Shown here: positions 1 through 12,794 of the stretch, one piece after another
How positions within the stretch are numbered: position 1 is the stretch's first letter
Layout: each line of letters opens with the position of its first letter
Assembly: GCA_013398015.1 (NCBI GenBank)
Contig: VZRR01014165.1
Location: forward strand, 778,348-842,347
Direction of reading: 5' to 3'
Source: Oreocharis arfaki
Taxonomy: Eukaryota; Chordata; Aves; Passeriformes; Paramythiidae
DNA length: 64,000 nt
The notes under the pieces: model-generated
The model's input: only the letters and a program-made list of their open reading frames with translations
Databases searched by the model: none
What the model was told of the DNA's origin: nothing
Made by a program: the position numbers and the translations under genes

Positions 1-3000
1 GAAGAATTGACTGAATTTTCCTACATACACTGAAGTCAGCTGGTATTTCACTTATTCTTTGAGAAGATGACTGAAGAATATGAGATCATTCACAAATGCT
101 CCCACTAAACACAAGAAAAGCAGAAACTTGCTGAAGAATACTAGAAAAAAAAATTGCTTTTAATATTTTTAAGGATCAATTAATCCTCTTTCACCTTTTC
201 CATCTACTCAAATTTGGAATTTTTGAGCTGTGGTTTAACCCCAACCCCTAAAATAGCATCTGGAAATGAATAAATTAAAGCAGTTCGGCTCTTGCTACTG
301 AGACTGGCAAGGGCATATTTGAAAAAACTGAACAGGAGAATAACAAGCATCAGACCTGCAACAATCTTGACAGCACACTACAACCCTGATAGGCAGCCTG
401 TGCAGAAGGGAGAGTACAAAGACAGTTACAAATGGCAAGGTGCACATTTCTGAATACCAATAAAATTCCCCTTCTGCTCTATCATCACTTTAAGGTGCTG
501 TTTTTCAAATAACCATTTCAGAAGTAGATTTATAATTGCTTTCACTTTAAATACCTAAATTAAAAATACATACATAAAGTGAGGTACATTTGTCTTTCAC
601 CTTTCTTCAGAAGCATGGCACTTTTAAAAGTAGCATTGCTGATTTATAAGCAATATGACTGATTTTTAGTCATGTCTGTGATTTATAAGTCAGGACTTCA
701 TATACTCTGGTTATTAAGATCTGTTTTATGAAACCCAGTTTATTTGGTAAAAAAGACTGATTTACGAGGCAGATTTATTAATCACGGCTTAGGAATATAA
801 ACCAAAGTCTTGGTTCAAGTCTTATATTTATAAATTAGATGCTTAAATCAAATTTCAATTTATGTGTAATGGGATTGGTTCTAGAGATGTGCAAATAGTA
901 ATATATCCAATCCCACTACTACCTGAAGATAATGATCTTGCTTTCACAAGTAATTTGGTTATTCACATCGATGAAAAAATCCTATCGTTAATCAGATGGA
1001 TACAACTCAGAAAGTAACTCCATATCAAGGAGTGAGACACAAAATACTGAATTTCAGGCAGGAAATGAATAGTATAATCTGAAATATTGTAATACACAGA
1101 TTTATATACACTCTCCTTTTTCAGAGTTTTGAAGTTGCTGAATCCACTGGGACTATTGTTACCACTTCAGCAAGAGTAATAGCTTTCATTTGCTGTCATT
1201 TGTCTCATTCTGAAAGAAAATACAGAAGTGATATCAAATTCCCCCTTTCCAGCTTCCACTCCTAACAATTATTCACTTTCTTTTGGAAGTCTTTATATAT
1301 TCAGATTTCTTTCATGCCCAGAAATACCAGACATCTAAAGGAAAGACGTTACAGTTGAAGCACAGGCTGCAAGGAAAAACAGAGGTCCAAGTCAGTACTC
1401 AGGCTAAGGGAAATTATATCCCTCTTCATTTAATTACAGGCAGGCCTTATATAATCCTTGCATTGGTCTATGGCAAGGATCACTGGTCCCTAGTCCAACT
1501 ACCTCTCCAAGTGATTGGCCAGACCCCACACCACCTGTTAGACTCCTAATAAGACACAGCTGCAAGATGTTTAGAAAACCATCTTGCTTGTTTATGTGGA
1601 AACCAAGGACATTCACAGAATACTTGCAAAATGCTGGATTTTTCTCTGCCAGCAGCTTTTCAGCATCCACAGAAGACATATCAATTGCTTGAAAAATGCA
1701 AACAGTAAAGTCCAAGATGGTGTATCATTGAAGATTTTACTTTTTTAGTCAAACTCATCTATCGGAAACAAATTAATAAAATTCTAGAAATACTTTTCTG
1801 CCTCATTATGCAGAGCCATAGCTTGGAGTGTCAAATTTAGACAAGCTGAAAGTAGTATGGCTGAAAGGTACGTTTTCCAATCAGCTTTCTGGATAATCTT
1901 TGACTCCAGACATAGTAATACATGTAATCAATAAATGAAACCTACTATACCAATGTGTCCAAAACAGTGGAAATTTGTCTTTTTCTCTTTAGCAGTGTCT
2001 TTCTACATTAACCTTGTCCTGCTACTTCCCTAGTTCTGTTAATTTTCCCTGTTAATTTCGCTAGTTCTGAAGGTATGTTGCTTTCTAAAAACCAAAAAAA
2101 TCCGCGCTTGAGCTTGATGGAGGAAGCCTTGAGATGCTTCTGTGAGCTTTGTCTATATTCTCTGCATACACAGTTTCTTTTTAGCTTGTGACATGCTTCA
2201 TAAAATCTTGTTGACCTACTTACATCCAGACTAAACACAAATCTACCATCAGAGTGAAGGTTGTGTGCCATGTGCCAAAATCATAGATAAAAAATTCTTT
2301 AAATATTGGAAACAAGACTGCTTTTCATTTTCCTTTGTAGATGGACTTGATACACAGAAGGATAAAATGCCTTCTGTTGTGACATTCTTCAGATACTGTG
2401 TACCTTGTGCCAAAGAGAAAAACATGAGGAGGTAATGTCCTAGGGACTGCTTGACTAGATATTTTGAGTGGCATAGCGGAGTCCTCAGCCCATCTTCTCT
2501 CAAGATGTCCTTAGTGGAGCATGCTTTCCTTTTGTGTTTCTCCAAGTTCTTTCACCTTTCTCTGCAGAAATCCCAACACATCTGTTCGACAACCCCACCT
2601 CCAGCTGAGAAGAAGGTAGTGATGGATTGCAGAATCCTGTTTCACATTCTGTTAGTTTTGGCATTGCCTTCCTCTTCACATTTAGAGTACAGTAATTTCA
2701 GATTACTTTTGTTACACCATTTCATCCTCTTCTAGTATAAACCAAAACTGGAATACTTTGGTTTGACTTGAACTAGAAGTAAGGTCCCTGAATCCCTCTT
2801 TTTTGAGATGATTTGTTGAAATGTTCTGCAGCCTAAGTAAGAGGTGATACAGAGGCATAGAGGCGAGCATGCCCGCTTTAGAAGTTCAAAATTTGGGTGG
2901 CAAGTACACACTTGAGATTTAAGGCAAAATTTAGTCAGACTCATTTTGTGAAACACACTATGCATGTTTTCAGGAACACTTCCCTCTGACACTTGCAAAA

Positions 3001-3640
3001 TGAAAATGGAGTTGCTTTTGAAAGAGGAATGTGCAATGTGGGACAGCACATAGTTCAAGCTGTTGAGTGTTCTAGTCTCTGTAAATAAAACCTCCTTTTA
3101 CAAGAATTGTCTCAAGTATCAGGTTTGTCCATAACCTCCAGCTGTTAACTCCAGCACAAAATAAACCCTCATACTTCTTCAGCTCGTAAGAGCTCCTTTT
3201 CTCAAATGCAGAGTTCTTTATTTAAAATTTTGTTGGAACTGGTGGTATTTGGAGATGTGGTGGTGACCTCCTCAGTGATTGTGAAGAGGTAGAACATTTT
3301 GCCTGACTGATGCAGAGTTCTGAACCTATTAACAGTCTGACAGTCCTCCCACAGTAGTGAGACTTCTATTTGCGTTCTGAAAATAGGTAAAGAAAATGAA
3401 GAAAGCAGGAGTAGGTGAGAGTGAAGAGTCAATAAATGAAAGAAAAAGGAGAATAAGAAAGGAGAAAATACATGGTCTTTTACCTGTTCCATAAATGAGG
3501 AAATATTCCTTAACCATATCAAGGCATGTAATGTCAAAGAGGTAAGCACTGTTTTGCAATGATGACAGTAGGCATAGAAGACCTATTACAAGAAAAAAAA
3601 AAAATTACCCGACCCCCCTCTACAGGTTAAGCAAATATTG
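1..3640. other. Unique AT-rich noncoding sequence
   Basis: I see no gene, repeat family or RNA in this stretch. It is AT-rich with stop codons in all frames, and the open frames are short (under about 110 codons), lack recognisable motifs and overlap on both strands. It reads like avian intergenic or intronic sequence. Confidence 0.6.
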
Positions 3641-3645
3641 CACAT

Positions 3646-3700
3646 TATTGTGGTTTAGCTATGGAGAAAACTAACTCCATCTCAGCCAGACCCAGTACAC
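3646..3700 (-). mobile_element. Short LTR-terminus-like scar
   Basis: The segment opens with TGTGGTTTAGC and then passes directly to a stretch containing AACTAACTCCATCTCAGCC. From memory these two pieces resemble opposite ends of a common avian LTR read on the minus strand. The several hundred bases that should lie between them are absent, so this would be an LTR that has lost its middle. The match is short and made by eye, and chance similarity of one half is possible. The following 300 bases (3700-4030) are slightly GC-richer but not identified. Confidence 0.35.
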
Positions 3701-4865
3701 GATACATATCTCTACAACTGAACCGCTCACTAACTTTAGCACTTAGTTACTGGGATTGGCTTAACCGCAGTAGTCATGAGAAAGCATAAAACACCTTTCT
3801 CCATTTAGAACAATGCCCACAAAGCTTGCCACACTGTTCATGAAGAAGGGCATCTATTCTATTCTTGTAGGACTGTAAGAGAATAGGGGCAGCAGGAGAG
3901 GATATTGCAGAAGGACCTGCTGTCGAGGAGAGAACTTCGGAGATTGTAAGAAAGCTGCTCCTACTCCTCCCTGGATGTACCCACCTTGCCACGTTTCCAC
4001 AGGTACTGACAGAAGAAGGTCACTAATGGAAAGACCTGGGGTTGCAGGCATACTAAAAAACGGTAATACAGAAGACAAAATTTCTGTGATTGAGACTTTC
4101 CTCTTTTGTCTCTGAAACCTTTAACATTGTCACCATTTGAGTTGAAAAGGAGCAGAGTTTGAAGTACTAGTTGTCATGTCATCACTGTAAACTTCTTATA
4201 TTACTGCAGAGATGCATTTTAATATGAGAAACAGAGACTTTATTGGATTTATCATGAGGAAAAACACAAGGCAAAGTAAATATTAAAACCAACATATAAA
4301 ACAGACAACTAGTGAGGGTGATGTAAATACCTGACAAGACCAATAAGGTAAATCCCACAGGAGAAAAATATAAGGAAAGAAAATGGAGAGAAATTCTGTT
4401 GAAAGCACCTACTAACAGAAGAATTATGTAAGTTCGTAAGGCAAAAACTGGGGAGAAGAAGTCAAAATAATAAAAAGCTAGTGAGGGAATAGGAAAATAA
4501 TGAAGTTAGGTAGACCAAGCGGATATAATAAAACAAATCACTAAAGTAAGATAAATATTACTCTAAAAGAAAAGGAAAACTATGATAGCTGCTGGGAACA
4601 AAGGAGAGATTTGGAATAAAACATATATATTGCAAATGTAGCAAACAGACTACTACATGAGACTTAATGCAGACAAAGTGAAAACAAAAGCAGAGATATT
4701 TTTAATTAGTTAAGTGAAACTGAAAGAGGTTTGACTGACAGACATTTGAATATACAGGTGAGACAATGTCTAAACTTTAGACCAAGAGAATGTTTCAAGA
4801 GCAGCTTGGGCTTTATTCAAGCTAGCTCAATGTTTTCCAAAGTATGATAGTGCGACTATAACACC

Positions 4866-4882
4866 AAAAAAAAAAAAAAAAA
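4866..4882 (+). repeat. Poly(A) run
   Basis: Seventeen consecutive A residues are followed by GAAAAAGA. No gene-like sequence precedes it, so there is no support for a processed retrocopy; it is a simple homopolymer. Confidence 0.8.
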
Positions 4883-5955
4883 GAAAAAGAGTTTGCCTAT
4901 TTGTAAGATTAGAAAGGAAATAAAACAAAGCATGTGTGATCTGAAGTGTTTCACTGAAATATTCTTCCCTATGCTGAGTATGACTCCCACAGAGGACTCA
5001 TAAATACTTACCCTGCTGTTGCAGTGGGTTATTTATTTTACGTTAGTGTCCAAAGGGGACTGTGAGTTCAGAGCTCTTATTGCTCCACAGACTGTTTACA
5101 GGCTTCTGAATGTGTGGGTGGTGAGACGAGTCCCAAAAGCACCAGAAGACTGGCTGGCCATTCAAGCCAGCTGGAAAGGAGCTCAATAAACCAGGAAAAG
5201 TGTATAACCACAGTATGGATAAGTATTATGCAAGAGAGCAGCTGTACAATTTAATGGTGCCAAGATTCCTAAAATCCCTGTTATGTTCTGATCTGGTTTA
5301 GGGTACTTTTAAATCCCTTGATGTTTCTAGGAACCTAACAAAAGAAAATAGACATAGAAGATCAAATGTGGGCAATCACAGCAGTCATACGAGACCTCTT
5401 GGAGCTCACTCAGCTGAGCCTGATCCTTTTTAGTGGGAGAAAAAGCCAAGAACAGGATCTTGCCTGCAGTCAAGTGGCCTGCCCAAAACATATGCACTTT
5501 CTCCTAGCAAGAACTAATCTTTGTCCAAGCCTTCCAGGAGAAAGTCCATTTTGAAGTGACAAAAGAGAAGGACATAATCCTTCAAAATATCAGAGCTAAC
5601 AAGAACAGCTTTCACAATTGGAGGCTAAGATCAAAGCATGAGTTAATGCTTCTCTCCTTTCTCCCTCTGAGCTACCAAATACAATTGTACAGCAAGCTGC
5701 CTGCCAATTGTGCTTACAATAAGTACATTTGACAACATTGTCTGGGTCACTAATTTTTTGTGTATTATTTGTTTTAATCCAATGGATAATTAATTTAAAC
5801 TTGCTCTATGCTGTCATTACATAACACAGTGGAATGCAACGCTGAATAAGCGCTGGGGACAGAGCTGACTCTGAGAAAACCCCCTAAGAGATCTCAAAGC
5901 TGCTTTGGTTTTATCCAGTAATATTTTTATGGCCTGAACACTTCCCGGTTTCGAT

Positions 5956-5993
5956 CTGTTTTTCATTTGGTTTTTCATTCTGTTTTTCATTTA
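5956..5993 (+). repeat. Short T-rich tandem repeat
   Basis: Three imperfect copies of a unit like CTGTTTTTCATTT lie head to tail. It is a small minisatellite-like expansion with no associated gene. Confidence 0.6.
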
Positions 5994-7733
5994 AAAGCTC
6001 TTAAAACCAATCAAAGATCTGTTTGCCTCTCTCAATATGTGTTGCTTCATATCGTAGCTACTCAAACAGCTGAGACCCAGCCTGCAGGCCGAAAGCATCA
6101 GAAGCTGTGCTTCATTGAAGGTCCTGGTACACCTCAGTGCACTGAGGGAGAGCAGATCCAAGCTAGCTTTGATCTGGAATGAGTCAGGAGATCCACAGAA
6201 GGAGATCTCACAGAGTGAGAAAAAAACACAGTATCATCTGTTTCCTTTACATATGTGTGTCATTATGTGCAACTTGCCCCCAGTCATCCTTTGCATCAAA
6301 ATGGTGCAGCAAGTTGAAAAACTGCTCTTCCTCCTTTTTTGAGAGAATATTTCAAAAGCTTAGCAGTTGAGGCACTTACCTAAAATGCAAAACTGGGGAC
6401 ATTTAAGTATCTTCTTCCTTTGGTTGGTAGCAAGGTCTTAACCTTGGGTCTCATCTCAGGCATTAATGTTATGACTATCAGGTAACCCTCATTTCCTACA
6501 CACCCTCCTGTACAATATGTGCACCCCCTGCCCACTCCCCGCACCTGACATGTTCAAGGGGACCAGCCTTTGATATTTTCTCTGCCTTAGTTTAGGTGAA
6601 CTCAACTGCAAACACAAGTCCACCTGTCATCTCTGTATTAATATTTCAGTACGTACATACTCAGTCAAGTCCTGTGCATCTCACTGGAATCGTCTTACCG
6701 AATTTTAGTTATCTGTGAAGTACAAATGTATATCTTTAGTGTATAACTTCAGAGTCTTCTTTAATAACCAATGAAGACAAATATACCTTTCTAGGGTTTA
6801 ATTTGCCTCTCTTTTGACGTCTATCTACATCATGAATCAATACTCACTAGTTCAGATTTTGACAGACATACGGTTTTAAGTTTTCCTTTCATCCAAACTA
6901 AACAAACTCAGCTTGCATCTTCTGCTCTATATCTCCAGACGTGAGCCTGCACCCAGAGTGACAGATTTTTTTGCATTGTGGTAAAGCAAGGCTCTGAATA
7001 ATAACTCAGTCTTTCTCTTCTATTTTTAATTTTTTTCCCCTCTTGGGTATACATTGTGTTTTGTCTGTCAAAACTCTATGCAGTAAAACCCATAACTTCG
7101 TAACTATTAAATTATCCCACTTTTTGGGTTTCCATACACAGGTAAAGCCTAGGTCTTAGAAACTAAGCCTATCAGGTAGTTTGCTAATACACCATGAAAT
7201 CTCTGGTTTTCATTGCTAATATGATGTCTTATAGTCAAATAAATTATTCCTAGTGATAATTTGGTTTTGCTATGGATTTTTCATGCAGGGGAATATGACC
7301 TTTGATATAAACCAATGTTATTGAAAGCCCAGTTAGGCTTGTACTCTGGAAAGACAGTAAAGTTTTAATGTCCAAAAACCAAAATATATAAAAGTCAAAG
7401 AAGAAACATTTTAGCTGTGCAACAGCACAAGATTGAATGAAGACTGTAAAAACTAAATGAGAATCACTATCAAGGGTTTTGTATATCTGCCCTTAATGTC
7501 ATCAATAATTTATGCTCTAATACAGAATATTGACTAAACTTATTATGACATCTAGGTGACTTTCACTTCCTATGGAGTTCCTTATTTAAATGTTTTATGT
7601 GGAGTATACTACAATAGAAATAAAACTTTGTTTTGTCAGGAAATAAAAATAATATAGCAATCACATATGTTGCTCTAAGGAGCACCAAGATTAAACTCAA
7701 AATTAGTGATTAGTAATTTTGAATTAGAAGGAT

Positions 7734-7789
7734 TTCCCTTCCCTTCCCTTCCCTTCCCTTCCCTTCCCTTCCCTTCCNTCCCTTCCCTT
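7734..7789 (+). repeat. (CCCTT)n microsatellite with one N
   Basis: About eleven units of the pentanucleotide CCCTT run in register, with one undetermined base at 7778 that suggests uncertain repeat length in the assembly. The tract is pure pyrimidine on this strand, so it can in principle adopt triplex (H-DNA) structure. It sits about 200 bases upstream of the LTR-element remnant that starts near 7988. Confidence 0.95.
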
Positions 7790-7987
7790 GACAAAACCAT
7801 CCCTATACTCATCACTCAGACTCATTACCTGGGATTCATCTTCAACCTTTTCCTCTTCCACAGTTTACAGATTGCAACCATTTTTTTAATCCATTCACAT
7901 TGGGTGCTTAACCTTTTCTGCTGACTCCTTGAGCCCTCACTCTAATCAACTACTGAAAAATCTTCTGTTCTGCCATTGAACAGGAGT
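7790..7987. other. Unassigned spacer
   Basis: This pyrimidine-rich spacer between the CCCTT tract and the LTR remnant shows no recognisable repeat or gene. Confidence 0.5.
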
Positions 7988-8826
7988 AGTGTGCCCAGGT
8001 GGCCAAGAGAGTGCTCTGGACACCAGAGCAGAGATTCCCCTGCAGCCTGTGTTGAAGACCATGGTACAGCAGGCTGTCCTCCTGCAGCCCATGAAGGTCC
8101 GTCATGGAACAGGTAGCCACTGCCCATGGCAGACCCCATGCCAGAGAAGGTGGATGTGCCTTGAAAGAAGATGTGATGCCATGGGAGCAGGCTTCTGGCA
8201 AGACCATTGGCCCTGTAGAGAGAGGAGCCCATGCTGGAGCAAGTCCGTGACCCTGCGAGGGACCCACACGGGAACAGTTGGTTCCTGAAGGATTACACCT
8301 CATGGAAGTGACCCACACTGGAGCAGTTTGTGAGATAACTACGCCTCATGGGAAGAACTCACATTGGAGTAGTTCTTGGAGAACCATCTCCCATGGGAGG
8401 GACTCCATGCTAGAGCAGGGGACGAGGGTGTGAGGAGTCCTTCCCCCGAGGAGGAAGGAGCATCAGAGACAATGTGTGATAAACTGACCACAGCCGCTAT
8501 TCCCTGTCCTCTCGCACCACTGGGGAAAAAGAGGTACAGAAAATTGGGAGTGAAGTTGAACCTGGGAAGACAGGAGGGGTGGGCAGAAAGCTAAGATTTA
8601 GTTTTTATTTCTTATTGCCCTGCTCTGGTTTGATTGGTAATAAACTAAATTCATTTCCCGAAGTTGAGTCAATTTTGCCTGTCATGGTAAGCGGTGAGTG
8701 ATATTTCTGTGTCCTTATTTTGATCCACAAGCCTTTCATTATATTTTCTCTCTGTCCAGCTGGAAGAGGGGAGTCATGGAGCAACTTTGATGGGCATTTG
8801 GCACCCAGGCAGGGCCAGGCCTCCAT
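7988..8826 (+). mobile_element. Avian endogenous-retrovirus-like LTR element remnant
   Basis: This GC-richer block resembles, from memory, a noncoding LTR-type element that recurs in bird genomes; I cannot name the family. Seen directly: a series of 35-49-base internal repeats built around CCCAC.CTGGAGCAG from 8226 to 8420, a polyadenylation signal AATAAA at 8639-8644, and a T/C-rich stretch (8690-8760) before the probable end near 8826. Orientation is plus, from the poly(A) signal and remembered order of parts. No gag, pol or env frame is present; the open frames here (up to 122 codons, on both strands) have no retroviral motifs. Boundaries are approximate because I did not find a clear target-site duplication. 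Confidence 0.7.
8226..8420 (+). repeat. ~45-bp internal tandem repeats of the LTR element
   Basis: Five diverged copies of a unit starting near CCCA(T/C)..TGGAGCAG begin at about 8228, 8263, 8312, 8357 and 8403. Spacings are 35, 49, 45 and 46 bases. Between the cores a second motif (CTCATGGGAAG / CCCATGGGAGG) also recurs. The array belongs to the surrounding LTR element. Confidence 0.75.
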
Positions 8827-11500
8827 GCTTCCGCTGTTAGAAATAGCACAGAATATTTGCTTTCAGTATCAAATCTCCATTTTTTTAATGTGGAAAAAGT
8901 TCAAGTAACTTTATAGAAGAATTTGACAGCTTCTAGAGAAAGCCTGGTTTTGAATATTTCTTAAATTTCATGGCATATTATACTCCAGGAATAAACCAAT
9001 TGAAACATATGATATTGATGTAAAAGCGTAATACACAAGACATACAGAAACACCTTAAAGTAAAAGCTTCAGAAACAACAGACACACTTTCTCTGTGTAT
9101 TTTTATTTGTGTACATGTTATATTATCACTGCCTAGGCACTTGAGGGTATGCAACACCAATTTCTTACTAATACTACCTCTTTGGTGATGTCAATGAATA
9201 CAACAATGCAAAGCAGGCTTGGCCTAAAATTGACCAATCTGATTGACAAACCACATTTAAATAAGCATTATTTGGATATTAATCATTAAATACTGACTAA
9301 AAAGTAGTCAGGAACAGTATTAATATTTAGAAAATAAACACGTATTTGCACCACTTATTTACTTTGTGCTTGTAGAAATTCTTCCGGTGCTTTCCTGAGA
9401 GGGCTTAAACAGAATGGAGATAAATGAGGTGCAAAAATGGATCAGAATGTAATATTTGGTGCTCTAAGGAAACTGTTGGTATTGGTTGATAGGCAGACTC
9501 CAACAATGATAACAAATCTCTAAAGACACTGCAAACAATTCTATTCTTTCAATATACAGATCATGTTGTAAATTAGGCATTCTTGCTTTGAATTTCTGTC
9601 ATAAGACTAAGGAAAAAACAGTTAAAACAGTGTTATATGAGTAATAATCTATAAAACCACATAGAGAAAAAAAAAAAAAAAAAAAAACAAACAGTCAACA
9701 TACTCCAGAAAGGGAAACACAAATCTAGAATATACAATGCTATATCTGAATACATTTCAGCTTGAAAATAGAAAAAGGTTTTGCTATTTGAATAGTGACA
9801 TTTTAAAACAGGATGGGTGAGGAAACCTAAATTTAAGATTGAGTATATTAAGTATATGAAAGACATTAGATGTTATATAGCATCTGCAAGAGACAGGAAT
9901 GAAAACTAATACTCAGTCATTTTGCTCTACTCAAATATTTTTAAATTCCTACATAAAGTTGCTAAGTAAAAGCCAGTCTCCTGTTGACAGAGGACCTGAA
10001 TTTCATGGGAGCCACTTTAAATATCCTCTACCAGGAAACTGCTCTTTTTTTCTCTCTTTTGCTTGAGGGGTCTGTCTTCTCTGTTTCTGTGGGGTGCAGA
10101 ATCACAGAAAACGCCAGTCTTTTGTCATGCTGTTAATCCAACAGTTGCAGACATCCGAAAACTCTGATTCAGTAAGAGCTGTACCATTGCTTTTCAGAGG
10201 GCTCGGTCCATTTTGACCATAACAAACACAATCAGAAAGAACTCTCTTTTGTTTGAGGTGCTAAATTTATTATAGACACTACTGTGGTCTATTATTCAGA
10301 AAACAATAGTATTTACTACGCGCCCAATTAAAAAAAAAATCACCTTAATTAAAATAGGATTATTCTGAAGAATGGATGCTACGATAAACTTTATTACCCT
10401 CCCTCATTATGGAGATAAGCTGTGATGGTCCGGTTTCCCATCGTGTCATTGGTACTTAAGGGCAGGACAGTCTTCATCTCATATTTTTGTAGGACTCCAT
10501 CTTATATTCTGGGGTCTACCAAGTTGGTGGGGAAATCAATACTATTTTTTGGCTTAGATTTTTGTATATTTATTTTCTGCATTTTCTTCTCTTAATATCA
10601 GTAAAAATAAAGCATTACAGAAACTTGTGTCATGTGTGTTTGGAAGCTTAATTAACAAAATTTTGTAATTTTTCATTAAAGAGGATGTAGAAATATTGAT
10701 TATTAAATATTTTATCACATTTGAAAGGCAGCTACTTATTTCTCCTAAACCTAAACTGGTGTTTTATGTTACACACGATCACTTAAATGACTTTGCCAAG
10801 TGTTGAAAGGCATGCAAAAGTAACTGCTCACTGCTTAGAACCGATTAAAAACATATAGTAAATATAAGTTGAAATGTTTTATCAGGCACAGGAAGCACCA
10901 AAAAGCAAATTCAATGGACTCACCTGTGCACCTAATAGTAATAAGAAAGAAAGAAGCCACTGTAGTTGTTTCAGAATAATAAAAATTGTATATTCTTTAG
11001 GAAGTTTCTCATTTGGAACTGAGGTGTTCATATGAATATATACTTGCACGTAAACATGCACAAAATTTACTAAAATATCTTCTTTTACTCTGGACTGTGT
11101 CAAGGAAAGCATATATATCAAACACCATTTCACTCCTTCTGCAGAGATCATAGCTTGGAGCAAAGTCATAAAAAAGAAACCCAAACCTTTATTTTTTTTT
11201 TTTTTTATGCAGAAAGACAGTAGAACTGAGTATTCTCATCTCTAACTAAGCATACTAAAAATCAATTTTACAAAAAGTGAAAACAGAGCTTGAGATAACT
11301 TCAGAAGTGATAAAAATATTTGAGAATCAGGAGACAAGTGGTAGAAATGCTTCCTGCTAGACGCAAAAATATCTAGTGTGGCAGGACAATAGACACTCTG
11401 TCAACTTAGTCATCTCTGAAGCACAAATGATTTCTAACATATGTCTTCATTTCTAATATTTTCTCTGTTTTCCATTTCTAGACGAAGATACTTTTGAATA
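8827..11500. other. Unique AT-rich noncoding sequence
   Basis: No gene or repeat family is recognised. It contains a 21-base poly(A) run at 9667-9687 and a poly(T) run at 11192-11206. An isolated CAGAATCACAGAA at 10098 resembles half a CR1 tip but has no CR1 sequence behind it. Confidence 0.55.
9667..9687 (+). repeat. Poly(A) run
   Basis: Twenty-one consecutive A residues. There is no gene-like or SINE-like body upstream, so it is annotated only as a homopolymer. Confidence 0.85.
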
Positions 11501-11599
11501 TGATTTATCTGCCATTTCTTGTGTTACGTGATAAAAAGCTCATCTACACACCCATAACAAAGCTCAGGGAGACATGGGAACCTGGAAGATGACAAATAC

Positions 11600-11642
11600 T
11601 GTCCCACCCAGTAAGTGTCCCACACAGTAACTGTCCCAACCC
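11600..11642 (+). repeat. 16-bp tandem repeat (TGTCCCAC.CAGTAA)
   Basis: Two near-identical 16-base units, TGTCCCACCCAGTAAG and TGTCCCACACAGTAAC, are followed by a partial third TGTCCCAACCC. The array lies inside the possible LTR block. Confidence 0.85.
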
Positions 11643-12101
11643 ATCTCCACAAATCCAGAGGAGCATAATGATATGCGGCACAACAGAAGGTGAAGGGAAC
11701 CACAATTATGGACTGAGAAAAAGGAACAGTCTGACCAGGTCCCATCCAGGGCTGTCCAGGGAAAGCCTCACTTCCAGAGTCCAGACATGCAACCCATCAA
11801 GATAAGTCATCAGGGGCAACTCTCCAGAGAACCTGTTCAAAGCAGGTTTTGAACTCCCAGGTATGGTACATTAAGGAATCCAGGAAGAAAGCTATTCAGG
11901 ATTGCAGAAACATGATGGGAAGGAACAAGGGAAAAGAGACGTCTTGGTGCATCTGGAAATAACAAGAGTGGGAAAGCGTATAAGGGGGTAGAAAGGACTG
12001 GTTATAGCATGCAGATTTCTGGCTGATACACTTGTGGGGCTTGTGCCTGATCAGCACAGTCGTCCTATCTCCTCATTAAACTAAATTACTCACTCTTTTC
12101 C

Positions 12102-12121
12102 TGTGTGTGTATGTGTGTGTG
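12102..12121 (+). repeat. (TG)n microsatellite
   Basis: A short TG-alternating run is interrupted by one A. Confidence 0.8.
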
Positions 12122-12180
12122 GCCTAGGAGCCAGGGGGTCCTGGTAAGCTGCTACAGAACTGTGGTCTCCTGTGTTTGTA

Positions 12181-12794
12181 TAAGTGACTGATCTGGTCTG
12201 TTCCACCACCTGGAGTGGGGCAGCAGCCTTGAGAACTCTGAGGTGCATAAATCTACAAACCTCTAGGCAAAGATTTCTAGTTTTTTCTAGGGGCTATTTT
12301 GGGGTTTGGTTTGGTTTGGGGTTTTTTGTTTTTGTTTCAAAGAGCTTGATTAGTAGTATTTTTTATCTACTACTTAGATATTTCTACCACAGAAGTGGAA
12401 AAAAATATGAATAAATTTATTTGAGACTTAATGCAAATCAAAAGGAACTAGTTAGCTCTGCTTCTGAGCTGCCTGTGACAGAAGAATTTTCAGAAATATT
12501 AAAATTTGAAAAAAAAGCATCTTATTGCATATTGAAGAGAATACTGCACAGGTCACAACCAGTCTTTTGACTGCCATGTCTACCTCGTGCTGTTCAGAGT
12601 ACCAACTCTTTGACAGAAATCGTCACCTATACTGTTAGTACTACTGAAGCTATCCTCTTCATTAGACCTGAATGCAATTTCATCATGGAAGAAGTTTCAT
12701 TACACATGGCTAGCACTGTGGCTTGCAAAGTATTTTTACGTAATTGTTGTAGTTTAGGAATGGTCTTCCCCAATTTAGTATTCCCACTGAAACA
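12181..12794. other. Unassigned sequence with G/T-rich tract
   Basis: Nothing gene-like is seen. A T/G-rich low-complexity tract built from GGTTT and GTTTT lies at 12296-12337. The rest is AT-rich and unassigned. Confidence 0.5.

Larger units (their letters stand above)
3701..7732. other. Unique AT-rich noncoding sequence
   Basis: No gene or known repeat family is recognisable. It contains a 17-base poly(A) run at 4866-4882 followed by an A/G-rich tail, and a small tandem repeat of about 12 bases (CTGTTTTTCATTT-like, three units) at 5956-5993. Open frames near 6 kb are short and show no domain. Confidence 0.55.
11500..12180 (+). mobile_element. Possible LTR of unknown family
   Basis: This block is GC-richer than its flanks. 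It has a TATA-like GTATAAGGGGG (TATAAG at 11979-11984) about 90 bases before a polyadenylation-type ATTAAA at 12075-12080, then a GT-rich stretch (12102-12121). That order, promoter then nearby poly(A) signal, is what the U3-R part of an LTR looks like. I do not recognise the family, and no long terminal duplicate or coding frame was seen. It could also be unrelated unique sequence. Confidence 0.3.

Noticed and set aside
7950..8318. Overlapping 96-122 codon frames on both strands
   Set aside because: They are incidental frames within the noncoding, GC-richer LTR-element remnant.
10098..10111. CAGAATCACAGAA resembling a CR1 tip
   Set aside because: No CR1 body follows on either strand.
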